Positions 28,201-37,181 of a stretch of DNA of 64,000 nt are shown here, piece by piece. This stretch comes from Clostridiales bacterium DTU070 (GTDB lineage: Bacteria > Bacillota > Clostridia > DSM-8532). The notes below the pieces were generated by a model that worked only from the letters and a program-made list of their open reading frames with translations, searched no databases and was not told the origin of the DNA. The stretch covers positions 29,595 to 93,594 of the forward strand of contig LFSH01000082.1 in the NCBI GenBank assembly GCA_001513105.1, in the 5' to 3' direction. Numbering within the stretch: position 1 is the stretch's first letter; every line of letters starts with the position of its first letter. A program made the position numbers and the translations under genes.

Positions 28201-29816
28201 CGATTACAGATTACAGCCCGGTTAAGCCATATTACCTCAACCTCGGAGATGTGGACTTTTACTTCCCTGTTGCAACCGATGTATCCATATCCGGAAATGA
28301 CAGGGTAGGCAGTACGCTGACAGGTTCATATACATACAGTAACGCCAACGGCCATCCTGAAAGCGGGACAACGTTCCGCTGGCTGAGAAGCAGTGAAGCA
28401 GACGGTGAATATACGGCAATAGAAGGTGCTGATTCAATAAAATATACCCTTACAAAGGCTGATATTGGCAAATATATCAAGTTCGAGGTTACACCCGGTG
28501 CAGACGGAGCGCCTTCAACAGGGTTCCCTGCAACAAGTGCGGCTTTTGGTCCGATAAAGGCAGCTGCATCGGATGGTGACAGTGGTTCGGGTTCCGGCCA
28601 CGGTTCAGGCACGGGTCCCGGTACCGATCCCGGAACAGGAACAACAACTGAACCTGTACCTACGAAAGTTCCCGAACAATCACCGGGTAAGGAAATAGTT
28701 ACCGATGAAAACGGTAACAGCATCCTCATTGCTAATGCAATGGACCTGCAGCCAGACTGGAATACGGCTCCTGTTATCGATGCAGCCTCAGATTCCGATG
28801 TTTCTGCAGCAGAAGCAAGGATTTCAGCCGACCTGCTCAGCGAATCGCTCAGGCAAAAACAGCCGGTTATCATTAAGTTTAATGGTATTGTATTTACAAT
28901 CCAGCCGGGAACAATAGAAATTCCGGAAAAAGCAGAAAGCATAATGCTTAGGGTTAATTACATGAATGAGAATGAACTGCCTGCGGAGCTGAAGGCACCC
29001 GATGCAAAAGGTGTTTCCGGGATATTTGACATAAGCCTTACAATCGACGGAAAACCTGTTTCATCCTTTGAAAAACCCATTTCTGTAACAATGCAGATAG
29101 ACATGGCAAAAGCGGGCAACACCGACAAGATTGGCGTTTATAACTACAACAGCCGGGATAACAAGTGGACATTCCTCGGCGGAAAAGTGGACAGCAGCGG
29201 AACCATTTCGTTCACAACACCGCACTTTTCACTGTTCCGTGCCATGGAATCCACAAAGACCTTCAGTGATATACAGCAGCACTGGGCTAAAGAGGATATT
29301 GAAATCATGGCCGCAAGACATGTCACCGAGGGTACCGGCGACAATAAATTCACTCCTGACGCAAATATTACAAGGGCTGAGTTTACGGCAATGATTGTCA
29401 GGGCATTGAATATCACCGAAAAAACCGAGAAGAATCCGTTTATTGATGTAAAATCCGGGGACTGGTTTGAAGATGCAGCACTTCGTGCAAACGCCGCAGG
29501 AATTATCCAGGGCGATAACAAGGGAAATTTCTCACCGGGTAACCTGATCACAAGGGAAGAAATAGCTGCCGTTGCAGTACGTGCTTACAGCTATTACAGC
29601 GGTGAAAACCCGGACAGGATAATTACAACCCGGGAAATAAGGTTTACCGACATGGATGATGCATCCGAATGGGCAAGCAAATCAGTTACACTGGCCAGCG
29701 CGCTTGGATTAATGAACGGTTTCCCGGACAAATCCTTCAGACCTAAGAATTACTGCAGCAGGGCAGAAGCCATTGTGGTCGTGAAGCGGTTGATGAAACT
29801 TCTTGAGATCTTTTGA
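25206..29816 (+). CDS. S-layer-anchored subtilase with LRR and SLH domains
   Basis: This is a secreted serine protease of about 1536 residues. A signal peptide (LKRKIRGIFAVLCMVF, ending SLASG) is followed by an inhibitor-type propeptide (about 60-145). The S8 catalytic domain has Asp in VIDTGVDLDH (about 194), His in NGHGTHVAG (about 227) and Ser in GTSMATP (about 394). After several beta-domains comes a leucine-rich-repeat block (about 865-1030, units like LDLSGNEITDITPLSALPNI). An Ig-like unit and a Gly/Ser/Thr/Pro linker follow. Three SLH repeats (FSDIQQHWAKEDIE, FIDVKSGDWFEDAA, FTDMDDASEWASKS) bind the protein to cell-wall polymer. I chose TTG 25206, nine nt after AAGGGA, which gives a clean signal peptide. 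Substrate unknown. Confidence 0.92.
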   Translation: MKRKIRGIFAVLCMVFLLANTVSLASGDSNAAEKLYDPPASARVENSDRNSVTKELITDADNIVPGKLVVKFADHPTVRSKTFLNMNSSMIKSLEKTADSNIVTVDLAEDTDIHKAAVLFSKQPGVEFAEPLYIYKAYGLETAQPRTVTEAVYEPDDPYYRNKWQWGLQAINVTDIWNRVPEEIRSKVTIAVIDTGVDLDHPDLKDSLVDGYDFANNDNDPDDDNGHGTHVAGIAAAIANNGTGIAGVASGAKIMPVKVLNKNGRGSTLDIYLGIVYAVKNGADVINLSLGSSVPSQLVKEAIEYAVSHDVVVVAATGNEYSSSVGFPAAFDGVLGVGAVDYMDGNDFILAAFSNFGPETDLTAPGVDIISTIPVELDIFDGKQDGYTLYEGTSMATPFVAGMAALLRAENPELSCHEIGQKLMENAYDIYYDGWDAFTGAGVVNGSAGEAKVPDIFEFPNVSININRLSSDSLNIEVTAGKAKGVPSDSFNGDITVNFSRLLSEPFNDYYYYGRILSSAGSKLQADYDFAADTEISVTVSVYSGFGETDFTFEKSGFYLFSPDSQTIPENFVLTYPNAIFKIENNDVCISGNINIEKPFDKDTCIMLLAVNEIYSLYIDSGYAEPVFLIIPAGTETYPYELYLPRDTKYKLYYGILDDNDIYYNYGFYREPSVTSRDPLDFTPIDLTGGSAAGIDLNINIVEDLDDDVSDTRENALELSLEEPDGLYSDIFSLEYKGDRDFFRIETEETGTYLFAALPYSYQNLRITVYNLSGEVIASDLNSEISLVLTPGTYYVKVEDETGLETGIYILVYGIWETDEHEPVTVEFEDENLEAAIRTLLGKSVSEAVYDYDVAAIENLDISNMNISSIKGLEYFKSLWCLELGNNNISELGPLQDLMSLELLDITGNNITDLSPISALPMLCELDASNNKISALPGNLYGWGELYHLDLSGNEITDITPLSALPNIEALFLHNNRITSIEPLRGMDQLRVLYLKNNPITDYSPVKPYYLNLGDVDFYFPVATDVSISGNDRVGSTLTGSYTYSNANGHPESGTTFRWLRSSEADGEYTAIEGADSIKYTLTKADIGKYIKFEVTPGADGAPSTGFPATSAAFGPIKAAASDGDSGSGSGHGSGTGPGTDPGTGTTTEPVPTKVPEQSPGKEIVTDENGNSILIANAMDLQPDWNTAPVIDAASDSDVSAAEARISADLLSESLRQKQPVIIKFNGIVFTIQPGTIEIPEKAESIMLRVNYMNENELPAELKAPDAKGVSGIFDISLTIDGKPVSSFEKPISVTMQIDMAKAGNTDKIGVYNYNSRDNKWTFLGGKVDSSGTISFTTPHFSLFRAMESTKTFSDIQQHWAKEDIEIMAARHVTEGTGDNKFTPDANITRAEFTAMIVRALNITEKTEKNPFIDVKSGDWFEDAALRANAAGIIQGDNKGNFSPGNLITREEIAAVAVRAYSYYSGENPDRIITTREIRFTDMDDASEWASKSVTLASALGLMNGFPDKSFRPKNYCSRAEAIVVVKRLMKLLEIF

Positions 29817-29832
29817 ACGGTTGATATAACAT

Positions 29833-29864
29833 AAAAGGCGGAAGGAGATATCCCTTCCGCTTTT
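29833..29864 (+). terminator. Terminator after the subtilase gene
   Basis: The stem AAAAGGCGGAAGG pairs with CCTTCCGCTTTT around a short loop, followed by a T-rich stretch. It lies 16 nt after the stop. The AraC gene converges from the other side and may share it. Confidence 0.8.
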
Positions 29865-29931
29865 ATTTATACTGTAATGCTTCTGTCGTCATGTTTTTCC
29901 GGCATGATTGGGTTTTTATCACATATTATTC

Positions 29932-30858
29932 TTAACAGTTCAGCGAATCGGTTTCAGGCCTGCATCCCTCAAAAAACCGCTTACGGTATTCAAGAGGAGT
30001 TACTCCCGTGTACTTTTTAAAATTTCTGATGAAATTGTTCGGGTTTTCAAAACCCACCATTCTTCCGATTTCAACAACTTTTTTATCAGTATTTACAAGG
30101 GCCTCCTTTGCCGCCTCGATCTTTCTGTAATTCAGATATTTGATCGGAGACATGTGGAATCGTTTTATAAACTCCCTGCAGATATGATATCTGCTTATAT
30201 GATATTTTTGCTCAAGATATTCCAGTGTAATGTTATCCGTATATTTGCAGTCAAAATCATGTTTTATCCTGTAAATACAGTTGCATGTAATATAATTGCT
30301 TTCCCTCAGTCTGCTTCTTTCAATCAGTATTTCATAAAGTATATCGCTTATATATTTTGAATGAATAAGCAGCAGTCTGTCCGGGGAATCGGATAAGAAA
30401 CCATACAGCAGTTCAATTTTATCAGGGATGGATGAGCCGGGCAAAAAGGTATGTACATTTCCGTTATCTTCAGCAAGGCTGTCGTAAAAAAACCGGACGG
30501 GCGGGCCGCTGATAAAAAGTATTCTATAGGTCCAGGGGCTCTTTTTAATCTCCACCCTGTGCTTCCGGCTGCAATCAATAAATGCTATTTTTCCCTGTTT
30601 CAATATATGGCTTTGATCATTGAATTCCAGTAACCCCTCTCCGTCCCGCGTGCAAATCAGGCAGAACGAATCAAGTCCCGAAAGTTCGTAATAATATGGA
30701 TATGACGCGCAGATATTACCATAGGCCTGGATATAGACAAGACTTTCTGCAACTTCTTCCGGAACCGGTGGTGAGTTAAGAGCTTTTTCGCTGTAAATTG
30801 ATTCCCTTAACAGATCATTGGTAATCAGAGCACCTGACAGGGCCGCCTGAAAACTCAT
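29932..30858 (-). CDS. AraC-family transcriptional regulator
   Basis: This 308-residue regulator has an N-terminal cupin-like sugar-sensing domain (about 45-140, with GEGLLEFNDQSHILKQG). A C-terminal double HTH follows (ITLEYLEQKYHISRYHICRE, then KVVEIGRMVGFENPNNFIRNF). It is divergent from the sugar ABC transporter operon at 31213 and probably controls it, either alone or with the LacI regulator at the other end. I chose ATG 30858 over the in-frame TTG at 30873, since the upstream GGGG is better spaced. Confidence 0.88.
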   Translation of the reverse strand: MSFQAALSGALITNDLLRESIYSEKALNSPPVPEEVAESLVYIQAYGNICASYPYYYELSGLDSFCLICTRDGEGLLEFNDQSHILKQGKIAFIDCSRKHRVEIKKSPWTYRILFISGPPVRFFYDSLAEDNGNVHTFLPGSSIPDKIELLYGFLSDSPDRLLLIHSKYISDILYEILIERSRLRESNYITCNCIYRIKHDFDCKYTDNITLEYLEQKYHISRYHICREFIKRFHMSPIKYLNYRKIEAAKEALVNTDKKVVEIGRMVGFENPNNFIRNFKKYTGVTPLEYRKRFFEGCRPETDSLNC

Positions 30859-31212
30859 CCTAATACCCCGCAAATACCAGTTTGCCTGTAAAATTGCTGA
30901 TAATCTGTTTTATTTGCCTGTTCCGCCGTGTATTATGCCAGTTTGATTTTAACATAAATATGAAGTTAATTCAAGCTAATATATTAACTATTTATTCTGT
31001 TTATTACCTTGTTTTTTCTGAATAAAATTAATTAAGTTTAAAATATCTCACAATTTTATTTTTGATAATGCATTTCTTTTATACATATTCTACAAATCTA
31101 TCAATTAATATGTATAAATCGCAATAAATAATGATGAATAATTTGACCAATATTATATAATTAATTTAAGCTATATTTTAGCTAATAAAATAGTTTTATA
31201 GGAGGGAAAAGG
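30859..31212. promoter_or_regulatory. Divergent AT-rich regulatory region (AraC / ABC operon)
   Basis: This gap of about 350 nt has no ORF worth calling. It carries a near-repeat: TTAATTCAAGCTAAT at 30966-30980 and TTAATTTAAGCTATAT at 31161-31176, the latter running into AGCTATATTTTAGCT, an imperfect palindrome. These could be operators for the AraC or LacI protein. No clear sigma-A promoter could be fixed because the whole region is AT-rich. Confidence 0.3.
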
Positions 31213-32628
31213 ATGAAAATCAAAAGGCTTTTAGCAATCTTAACTGCAATCCTGATGATTATTGCCTTGGCCGGCTGCGGTACAGGAGGGTCGGACCAGG
31301 GAGACAAGGATGTTTCGGGCAGCGAAAAAACCGATCCTTCATCTCTTAAGGGAACAACAATCAGGGTATATACTCACATGGGTCAAAGAGTTCTTGGTGA
31401 AGAAAAAAAAGATGAACACGGAAATACATATCGGGATGTAGAGAACACTGCTTACCTGAAGTACCTGGCAGAAGACTTCACTAAGGAAACAGGAATAAAT
31501 GTTGAACTGCATGTAGTTACAAACGAAGAAGAATTACGGCCGTTTTTCCAGGTTAAGGACGATATCGTGGACGTATACACATGCCCGAACTGGAGCCTTG
31601 AGGAATGGAAAGCCTATGCAGAACCCTACTGCACTCTTGAAGAGGGTATTGAGCAATATGGAGAGTACGCGAAAGCAATGCCCCAGGTTGACGGATATAT
31701 CTACAGTATCATGCCGGGCAGAGCGTATAACCAGGCCGTTGTTTACAATGAAGAAGTTATAAAGGCCGCAGGGTATGATGAAATACCTGCCACACTTGAA
31801 GAGTTCAACAACATGTGCGAAAAGATTAAGTCCATGGGTATCACCCCCATTTCACTGCACAGGATTGAGAACTGGCCGTTGGCGACCGTGCAGGATTTTG
31901 CCATATATGTCTCAGGTAACCCGAATGTATTCGCTGAATGCCTCAAGACCGAAAATCCCTTCTCTGAAACCTCCCCGTTCGGAAAAACAATTAAAATGTA
32001 CACAGAATGGAAAGCAAGAGGCTTCTTTGAACCCGAAGTATATACCGATTTCGGCGTTGCCATGGACAGTGTTGCTTACGGAAGAGCCGCTATGATGCTG
32101 TTCGGTTCATGGGTTGTTCCCCAGATCCAGGGACGTGTTCCTGAAGGAAAGGATCCGTCTATAATAAAATTTGCTCCCGCCCCCGACTTCGGCGCCGGCA
32201 GGTACGTACTGGCAGCCCCCGCTGACAACTGGGCAATCAGCAAATTCTCAAAGAACAAGGAAGCAGCAAGAATGTTCATCGAATATATTGCAAACGATGC
32301 AGAATTTATTGCAAACAGCGGATTTATTGCAAACAAGAAGGGTGTAAAACCCATAGTACCTGAGCTTTACGCTATTATTGACGAACTGGTTGAATCAGGT
32401 GAATGCAAGGTTATACTGCAGCCGCCGAATGACGAGAACGCATTGAACAACCAGAAAGTGCTTGAAGAAGCCGGATTATATGCAGACTACAAGTATGTCG
32501 GATTACTGTTTGACGCCCTTGACGTAACAAAACCCGATGACTGGAGTGCTTACAACAAGCAGGTACAGATTCAGAACGAGCTTTACGAAAGATATAAAAA
32601 GGAACTTGGAGTTGAATGGAAAGACTAA
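31213..32628 (+). CDS. Sugar ABC transporter substrate-binding lipoprotein
   Basis: This 471-residue extracellular solute-binding protein of family 1 has a lipoprotein signal peptide with lipobox LAGC near residue 21. It has the fold typical of maltose- or oligosaccharide-binding proteins (IRVYTHMGQRVLGE, then FGSWVVPQIQG and APADNWAISKFSKNKEAARM). It is anchored to the outer face of the membrane and hands sugars to the two permeases downstream. RBS GGAGGG lies before the ATG. No ATPase gene is in the operon, so a shared MsmK-type ATPase encoded elsewhere is likely. The ligand cannot be named. Confidence 0.92.
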   Translation: MKIKRLLAILTAILMIIALAGCGTGGSDQGDKDVSGSEKTDPSSLKGTTIRVYTHMGQRVLGEEKKDEHGNTYRDVENTAYLKYLAEDFTKETGINVELHVVTNEEELRPFFQVKDDIVDVYTCPNWSLEEWKAYAEPYCTLEEGIEQYGEYAKAMPQVDGYIYSIMPGRAYNQAVVYNEEVIKAAGYDEIPATLEEFNNMCEKIKSMGITPISLHRIENWPLATVQDFAIYVSGNPNVFAECLKTENPFSETSPFGKTIKMYTEWKARGFFEPEVYTDFGVAMDSVAYGRAAMMLFGSWVVPQIQGRVPEGKDPSIIKFAPAPDFGAGRYVLAAPADNWAISKFSKNKEAARMFIEYIANDAEFIANSGFIANKKGVKPIVPELYAIIDELVESGECKVILQPPNDENALNNQKVLEEAGLYADYKYVGLLFDALDVTKPDDWSAYNKQVQIQNELYERYKKELGVEWKD

Positions 32629-32638
32629 GCATTTTAAT

Positions 32639-32667
32639 AATGCCTCTTCTTTCTCTGAAGAGGCATT
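32639..32667 (+). terminator. Intercistronic hairpin after the binding-protein gene
   Basis: A perfect 11-bp stem, AATGCCTCTTC with GAAGAGGCATT, has a 7-nt loop and lies 11 nt after the binding-protein stop. No T-run follows at once. Such hairpins in ABC operons stabilise the upstream mRNA or terminate partially, giving more binding protein than permease. Confidence 0.65.
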
Positions 32668-32727
32668 CCCTTCTTAAATCGACAGTACTCTGTTCTATGA
32701 ATGTGATTATTTGGGAGAGGAAGTAAA

Positions 32728-33597
32728 ATGGTAAAAACAAAGGGTACCAGGTTTTTCATTTTTACGTTTTTATTTATTCCTGTTATTCATTTACTGGTTT
32801 TTTCCTATATACCGATCCTGAGCAATATATACCTGAGCTTTACAAACTATAACGGCGTAAATCCGCCCAAATGGGTCGGGCTCAGGAATTATGCAAGGAT
32901 TTTCACCGATCCGCAATACCTGCAGTTGTTCAGGAACTGTTTATGGTACATTATTGTGGCCATACCCCAGTTAATATTTGCCTTCATCCTTGCAATTTTC
33001 GTTAACGGCAAATTCAAGTATATAAACTTTTTCAAGGGTGTATTGATCATTCCGTATTTATTGAACGGCGTTATTATATCAACCATATTCATTATCTTTT
33101 TTAACAACTCAGGGACATTGAATTCGATATTGAGACTGCTGGGTCTCGGAGGACTGGCGCAGCAATGGCTTCAGAACCTGCGCCTGGTTAATCCGGCAAT
33201 AGCATCAATCAGTATCTGGAGATACTATGGCCTGAACTTCCTGATGTTCTTCGGCGGATTGCAGGCAATCCCTACCGAGCTTTACGAAGCTGCATCAATA
33301 GATGGCTGCACGAAATTGCAGGAGATCCGCTACATCTCCATTCCGTCGATAGTTAATATTCTCTTTATCAATATTATACTGAGTATATCGGGCTCAATCC
33401 AGGTATTTGAAATTCCCTACATAATGATGAACGGCGCCAATGGAACTGCAACACCGGTAATCCAGATACAGCAAAGCGCATTTTATGAAAACAGGGTTGG
33501 TTTTGCAGCAGCCCTATCTATAATGGTGTTCGTTATAGTTGTTATAACCGTCAACATCCAAAGAATTTTTGACAAGAGGGGGAATGTTTACTTATGA
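32728..33597 (+). CDS. Sugar ABC transporter permease, MalF/UgpA-like
   Basis: This 289-residue inner-membrane permease has six helices. The ATPase-contact EAA loop is visible as ELYEAASIDGCTKLQEIRYI. The N-terminus begins FFIFTFLFIPVIHLLVFSY and the motif SFTNYNG is typical of this class. It pairs with the next gene, whose ATG overlaps this stop by four bases (ATGA). An AGGAAG-like RBS precedes the ATG. Confidence 0.92.
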   Translation: MVKTKGTRFFIFTFLFIPVIHLLVFSYIPILSNIYLSFTNYNGVNPPKWVGLRNYARIFTDPQYLQLFRNCLWYIIVAIPQLIFAFILAIFVNGKFKYINFFKGVLIIPYLLNGVIISTIFIIFFNNSGTLNSILRLLGLGGLAQQWLQNLRLVNPAIASISIWRYYGLNFLMFFGGLQAIPTELYEAASIDGCTKLQEIRYISIPSIVNILFINIILSISGSIQVFEIPYIMMNGANGTATPVIQIQQSAFYENRVGFAAALSIMVFVIVVITVNIQRIFDKRGNVYL

Positions 33598-34421
33598 TCC
33601 ATGAAAGCAGATTATACAAGGTATTACGCTATATTTTCCTGGCGGCAGCGTGTATTTTTGTAATAGTACCTATTATTCCTCTCATATTTATGGCATTCAA
33701 AACCGGTGCAGAATATTCGTCCACAAGTGTTTTGACTCCCCCCAGGAACTGGTTTAATTTTTACAACTTCCGGTACGCAATAAAAGTGGGTAATTTGGGC
33801 AAGGCACTGTTCAACACCGCTGTTATTCTCGCAATTTCCCTGTCCATCCAGCTTTTGTTTACAACCATGGTATCTTATGTGCTGCACCGGTTTGAATTCA
33901 AAGGCAAGAAAATTATTTTTACAATGTTCATGCTGACAATGTTCATACCTGTTGTAACAACACAGACCGTTGTTTTCCAGATTGTTTACCGGTTGGGGCT
34001 TGTGAATAAAATGCCGAGTATAATACTCCTTTACTCGGGTGTGCATATTGTGGGTATATACATAATGTTCAACCAGTTGAATGCAATACCCAAAGAGCTG
34101 GATGAATCAGCACTGATAGACGGTGCAAGCTATTTCAGAATATACCGGAGCATAATCCTGCCCCTTATGAAGCCTGCATGTACAACTTTGCTGATTATAA
34201 ACGGAATAGGGCATTACAACGACTTTTATATTCCGAACCTTTACCTGAGAAAAAATGTACAAACCTTTACAGTAGCACTGCACAAGTTTTTCGGAAACAC
34301 CGCCACGCCGTTTGAAATTGTAGCTGCTGCAATACTCCTGGGGATTGTTCCGATAATGATTGTGTTCCTTCTTCTGCAGAAACATATATTCTATGGGCTG
34401 GCAGGTGCCGTTAAGGCTTAA
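33594..34421 (+). CDS. Sugar ABC transporter permease, MalG/UgpE-like
   Basis: This 275-residue second permease has six helices and the EAA loop ELDESALIDGASYFRIYRSI. The motif TPPRNWFNFYNF before the second helix is characteristic of MalG-type subunits. It is translationally coupled to the preceding permease. It forms the translocation pore with it for an imported oligosaccharide. The following region has a long hairpin but no clear terminator. Confidence 0.92.
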   Translation: MIHESRLYKVLRYIFLAAACIFVIVPIIPLIFMAFKTGAEYSSTSVLTPPRNWFNFYNFRYAIKVGNLGKALFNTAVILAISLSIQLLFTTMVSYVLHRFEFKGKKIIFTMFMLTMFIPVVTTQTVVFQIVYRLGLVNKMPSIILLYSGVHIVGIYIMFNQLNAIPKELDESALIDGASYFRIYRSIILPLMKPACTTLLIINGIGHYNDFYIPNLYLRKNVQTFTVALHKFFGNTATPFEIVAAAILLGIVPIMIVFLLLQKHIFYGLAGAVKA

Positions 34422-34430
34422 TACCATAAG

Positions 34431-34474
34431 TTCTGCCGTACCGGGCATACATCGGGGCTTTTGTCACGGCAGAA
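34431..34474 (+). repeat. Inverted repeat after the permease gene
   Basis: TTCTGCCGT (34431-34439) and ACGGCAGAA (34466-34474) form a perfect 9-bp pairing around a 26-nt loop, just after the permease stop. No T-run follows, so I do not call it a terminator. It may stabilise the operon mRNA 3' end. Confidence 0.4.
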
Positions 34475-34693
34475 GAAACACTTGAACACCTTATTATATA
34501 TCAATTTGCAATTTTTGCGGACTGCCGGCAGTCTTAAATAAGGCAGCCCGGTATGTTTGTAGTAGACAGAAATTAATACAGAACAAGTATCAGTTGAAAA
34601 ATGGGGGCATAGTGGGTTAAAATAGATTAATAATAATAAAGTTATGTTAAAAATAAAGTAATATTTACTTAAAAATATGCAAGAGGTATCAGA

Positions 34694-35740
34694 ATGGCGA
34701 AAAAGGTAACATTGTCGGATATTGCCAAAAGACTGAATGTGAGCAATGTGACCGTATCCAAAGCACTTTCCGGTCAGAAAGGTGTCAGTGATGAGATGCG
34801 GGAGAAAATTAAAAACCTTGCTGACCAGTTGGGCTATGTGCAACCATCGGCAAAAAACAAGGCAAACAGGAACAAAAGCAAAAACATCGGAATAATAGTT
34901 CCGGGCAGGAACTTTGAGATGTGCAATTCCTTTTACTGGCTCCTGTATCATGAAGTGGCCACTATTGCAATGAAGGAAAAATGCTTTACGATGCTTGAAG
35001 TAATCCAGACCGGGGAAGAAGAGAAACATGAGCTTCCAAAGCTCATCCAGGAGAATAAGGTTGACGGCATAATCCTGATTGGCCGTCCCAAAAACGGCTA
35101 TATCAGGAGAATCCGTGAAGAGAGCTCACTTCCGATGGTATGTCTTGATTTTTTTGACGATTTCAACAACTGCGACTCGGTCATTTCAGACGGTTTTTAC
35201 GGGACCTATATGCTGACGAATTACCTGTTCCGCATGGGACACACTGAAATAGGCTACGTAGGCACGCTGCTGTACACTTCCAGCATAACAGACCGTTACC
35301 TGGGTTATTGCAAATCCATGATGGAACACGGGCAGCAGATACGCAAAGAATGGATCCTTGACGACCGGGACTGGGAAACCGGGGATGTTCTGAATTTTGA
35401 ATTCAAATTCCCCGAGAAAATGCCGACCGCATTTGTTTGTAACTGCGATCTTACGGCCAGCAGCCTGATTAAACAGTTAAGGAAAAACAATTACAGGGTA
35501 CCCGAGGATATTTCCGTTGTCGGGTTTGACAACTACATATATCCGGGTTTATGCGATATCGGCATAACAACCTATGATGTAAATGTGCAGGAAATGGCGC
35601 AAAAGAGCATACAAATTCTGCTTGACAGAATAAATCATGTGAACGTAAGGCCCGGTGTAAGAATAGTCCAGGGCGAAATCGTCTACAAGGACAGCGTAAG
35701 ACCGCTGCATAAAAAGAAAGACTCAAATGGCAATACATAA
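34694..35740 (+). CDS. LacI-family transcriptional regulator
   Basis: This is a 348-residue LacI/GalR regulator. The N-terminal HTH and hinge read VTLSDIAKRLNVSNVTVSKA, and a periplasmic-binding-protein-like effector domain follows (NIGIIVPGRNF, SVISDGFYGTYMLTNYLF, ISVVGFDNYIYPGLCDIGIT). It lies 272 nt downstream of the ABC permeases on the same strand and probably senses a sugar linked to that importer. Like many clostridial LacI proteins, it may act as repressor of the operon together with the divergent AraC protein. Confidence 0.92.
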   Translation: MAKKVTLSDIAKRLNVSNVTVSKALSGQKGVSDEMREKIKNLADQLGYVQPSAKNKANRNKSKNIGIIVPGRNFEMCNSFYWLLYHEVATIAMKEKCFTMLEVIQTGEEEKHELPKLIQENKVDGIILIGRPKNGYIRRIREESSLPMVCLDFFDDFNNCDSVISDGFYGTYMLTNYLFRMGHTEIGYVGTLLYTSSITDRYLGYCKSMMEHGQQIRKEWILDDRDWETGDVLNFEFKFPEKMPTAFVCNCDLTASSLIKQLRKNNYRVPEDISVVGFDNYIYPGLCDIGITTYDVNVQEMAQKSIQILLDRINHVNVRPGVRIVQGEIVYKDSVRPLHKKKDSNGNT

Positions 35741-35891
35741 AATGGCCGTAAACGAAAGCAATTGAAATTTTACTTTAATTGTATTATATGTCATAGTATG
35801 ATTGAATTTGCATAACAGTGGCGGCAGTTTATCATGTATACAGAAAGTTTTTCGTGATTATGATTCTGCTTGTCAGAGAATATTAAAAAGC

Positions 35892-36199
35892 TCATATCTG
35901 TTCATCCCAGTGAAATGACGGAATCCTGAGAAGGAAATATACAACTGACATAACAAAAATAATAAAATAAATGATCCTTATAATCAGCCCTGCTGTTATA
36001 TTTCTCTTTTTTATATCACAGTACAATTCTTTTATAAATTTAGAGTGCGCAAATACATAACACAAGAAAAGCGAGAAAATAAACAGTTTATAAAAAAATC
36101 ACCGGGAAAAATCAAAAGTAAAATAAAGGATAAAGCAATAACGATAATTGATATAACTGCTTCTTCTGTGGTCATTGAGTATGATTTTTTCTTTTTCAT
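35892..36199 (-). pseudogene. Small membrane protein with a frameshift
   Basis: ATG 36199 has a good RBS (AAAGGAG). It opens a frame with an N-terminal helix (EEAVISIIVIALSFILLLIF) that ends in a non-hydrophobic tail at 36032. The neighbouring frame continues the protein much better: FIFSLFLCYVFAHSKFIKEL, then two more hydrophobic stretches and RIPSFHWDEQI before a TGA at 35892-35894. One extra base near 36073-36095 would join the frames and give a three-to-four-helix protein of about 102 residues. The ORF track shows only the first part. No function is recognised. Confidence 0.5.
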
Positions 36200-36299
36200 A
36201 AACCCGGACTCCTTTTCTGTCCCTTTATAAAATTCTAATCCATCCATTATTCTCCAGTCTATAGATTTCAGGCATTTTACTGCGTTTATGCTTACGGTA

Positions 36300-37166
36300 T
36301 CATTTGCAAAGCGAGATAAAGTCCTTTGCGCTATCCGTCAGAAACTTATTTTTATGGTGTATGACGGAGAAACTTCTCCTGAAACTTATCCCGCTTACCT
36401 GGAACCGGCTTATTTCCTTTCGGTCAAGGGAGTCCTTCACCAGTAAATAAGGCAGCACGGATATGCCCAAATTTGCCCGGACCGCCCTTACAATGGCCTG
36501 TGTACTTGTGCTTTCCCAGGCAGGTGTAATTTCCATGCCGTACATTGTCATGATGCTGTCAAAAATTTCACGCCCGGCACTCCCTTCTTCCCTTAATATA
36601 AAAGGTTCGTCCTTAAGCATTGAAATATCAATATTGCTTTTACCGGCAAAGGGGTGCTCATTTCCGCAAATCATTACCAGTTCATCATCCCTGAACTTAT
36701 GCTTTATAATATACGGGCTGTGGACGGCACCCTCTATCAACCCGATATCTATTTTATTGGATAAAACATACTCCTGGATCTTTTCAGAATTATCTATGGT
36801 TACCCTTACATCCATCTGTGGATGCAATTCTTTAAACCGGATAACATAATCGGGCAGTAAATAGTTCCCGATGGTTATGCTTGACCCTACACGGATGATA
36901 CCTTTAGCATCGAAGTTTTTTATTTCCCTTTCCATATCCTCAAAGAGGCCCACAATATGCGTTGCATACTGGAGAAAGTTCTTTCCGGCCTCAGTTAAGT
37001 GCAGCCGTTTTGCAATGCGATCAAACAGCTTAACACCGTAATAGTTTTCAAGCTCTGAAACAGCAAGGCTTACAGAAGGCTGCGCTATAAACAGCTTTTT
37101 CCCGGCTGCTGTAACACTGCCCGTTTCACATACAGCAACAAATATTTTCAGATGTTTTAACGTCAC
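36300..37166 (-). CDS. LysR-family transcriptional regulator
   Basis: This 288-residue LysR regulator has an N-terminal HTH (MTLKHLKIFVAVCETGSVTA, then AQPSVSLAVSELENYYGVKL). The C-terminal effector domain begins near GIIRVGSSITIGNYLLP. It is divergent from the split chromate-type transporter genes and probably regulates them. I chose GTG 37166 over GTG 37175 because AAGGTG then sits 6 nt upstream and the protein begins with the family-typical MTLKHLKIF. A perfect palindrome lies 16 nt upstream. Confidence 0.9.
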   Translation of the reverse strand: MTLKHLKIFVAVCETGSVTAAGKKLFIAQPSVSLAVSELENYYGVKLFDRIAKRLHLTEAGKNFLQYATHIVGLFEDMEREIKNFDAKGIIRVGSSITIGNYLLPDYVIRFKELHPQMDVRVTIDNSEKIQEYVLSNKIDIGLIEGAVHSPYIIKHKFRDDELVMICGNEHPFAGKSNIDISMLKDEPFILREEGSAGREIFDSIMTMYGMEITPAWESTSTQAIVRAVRANLGISVLPYLLVKDSLDRKEISRFQVSGISFRRSFSVIHHKNKFLTDSAKDFISLCK

Positions 37167-37181
37167 CTGGATCACCTTATT

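Noticed and set aside
34431-34474. Hairpin after the ABC permease as a terminator
   Set aside because: The 26-nt loop is large and no T-run follows.
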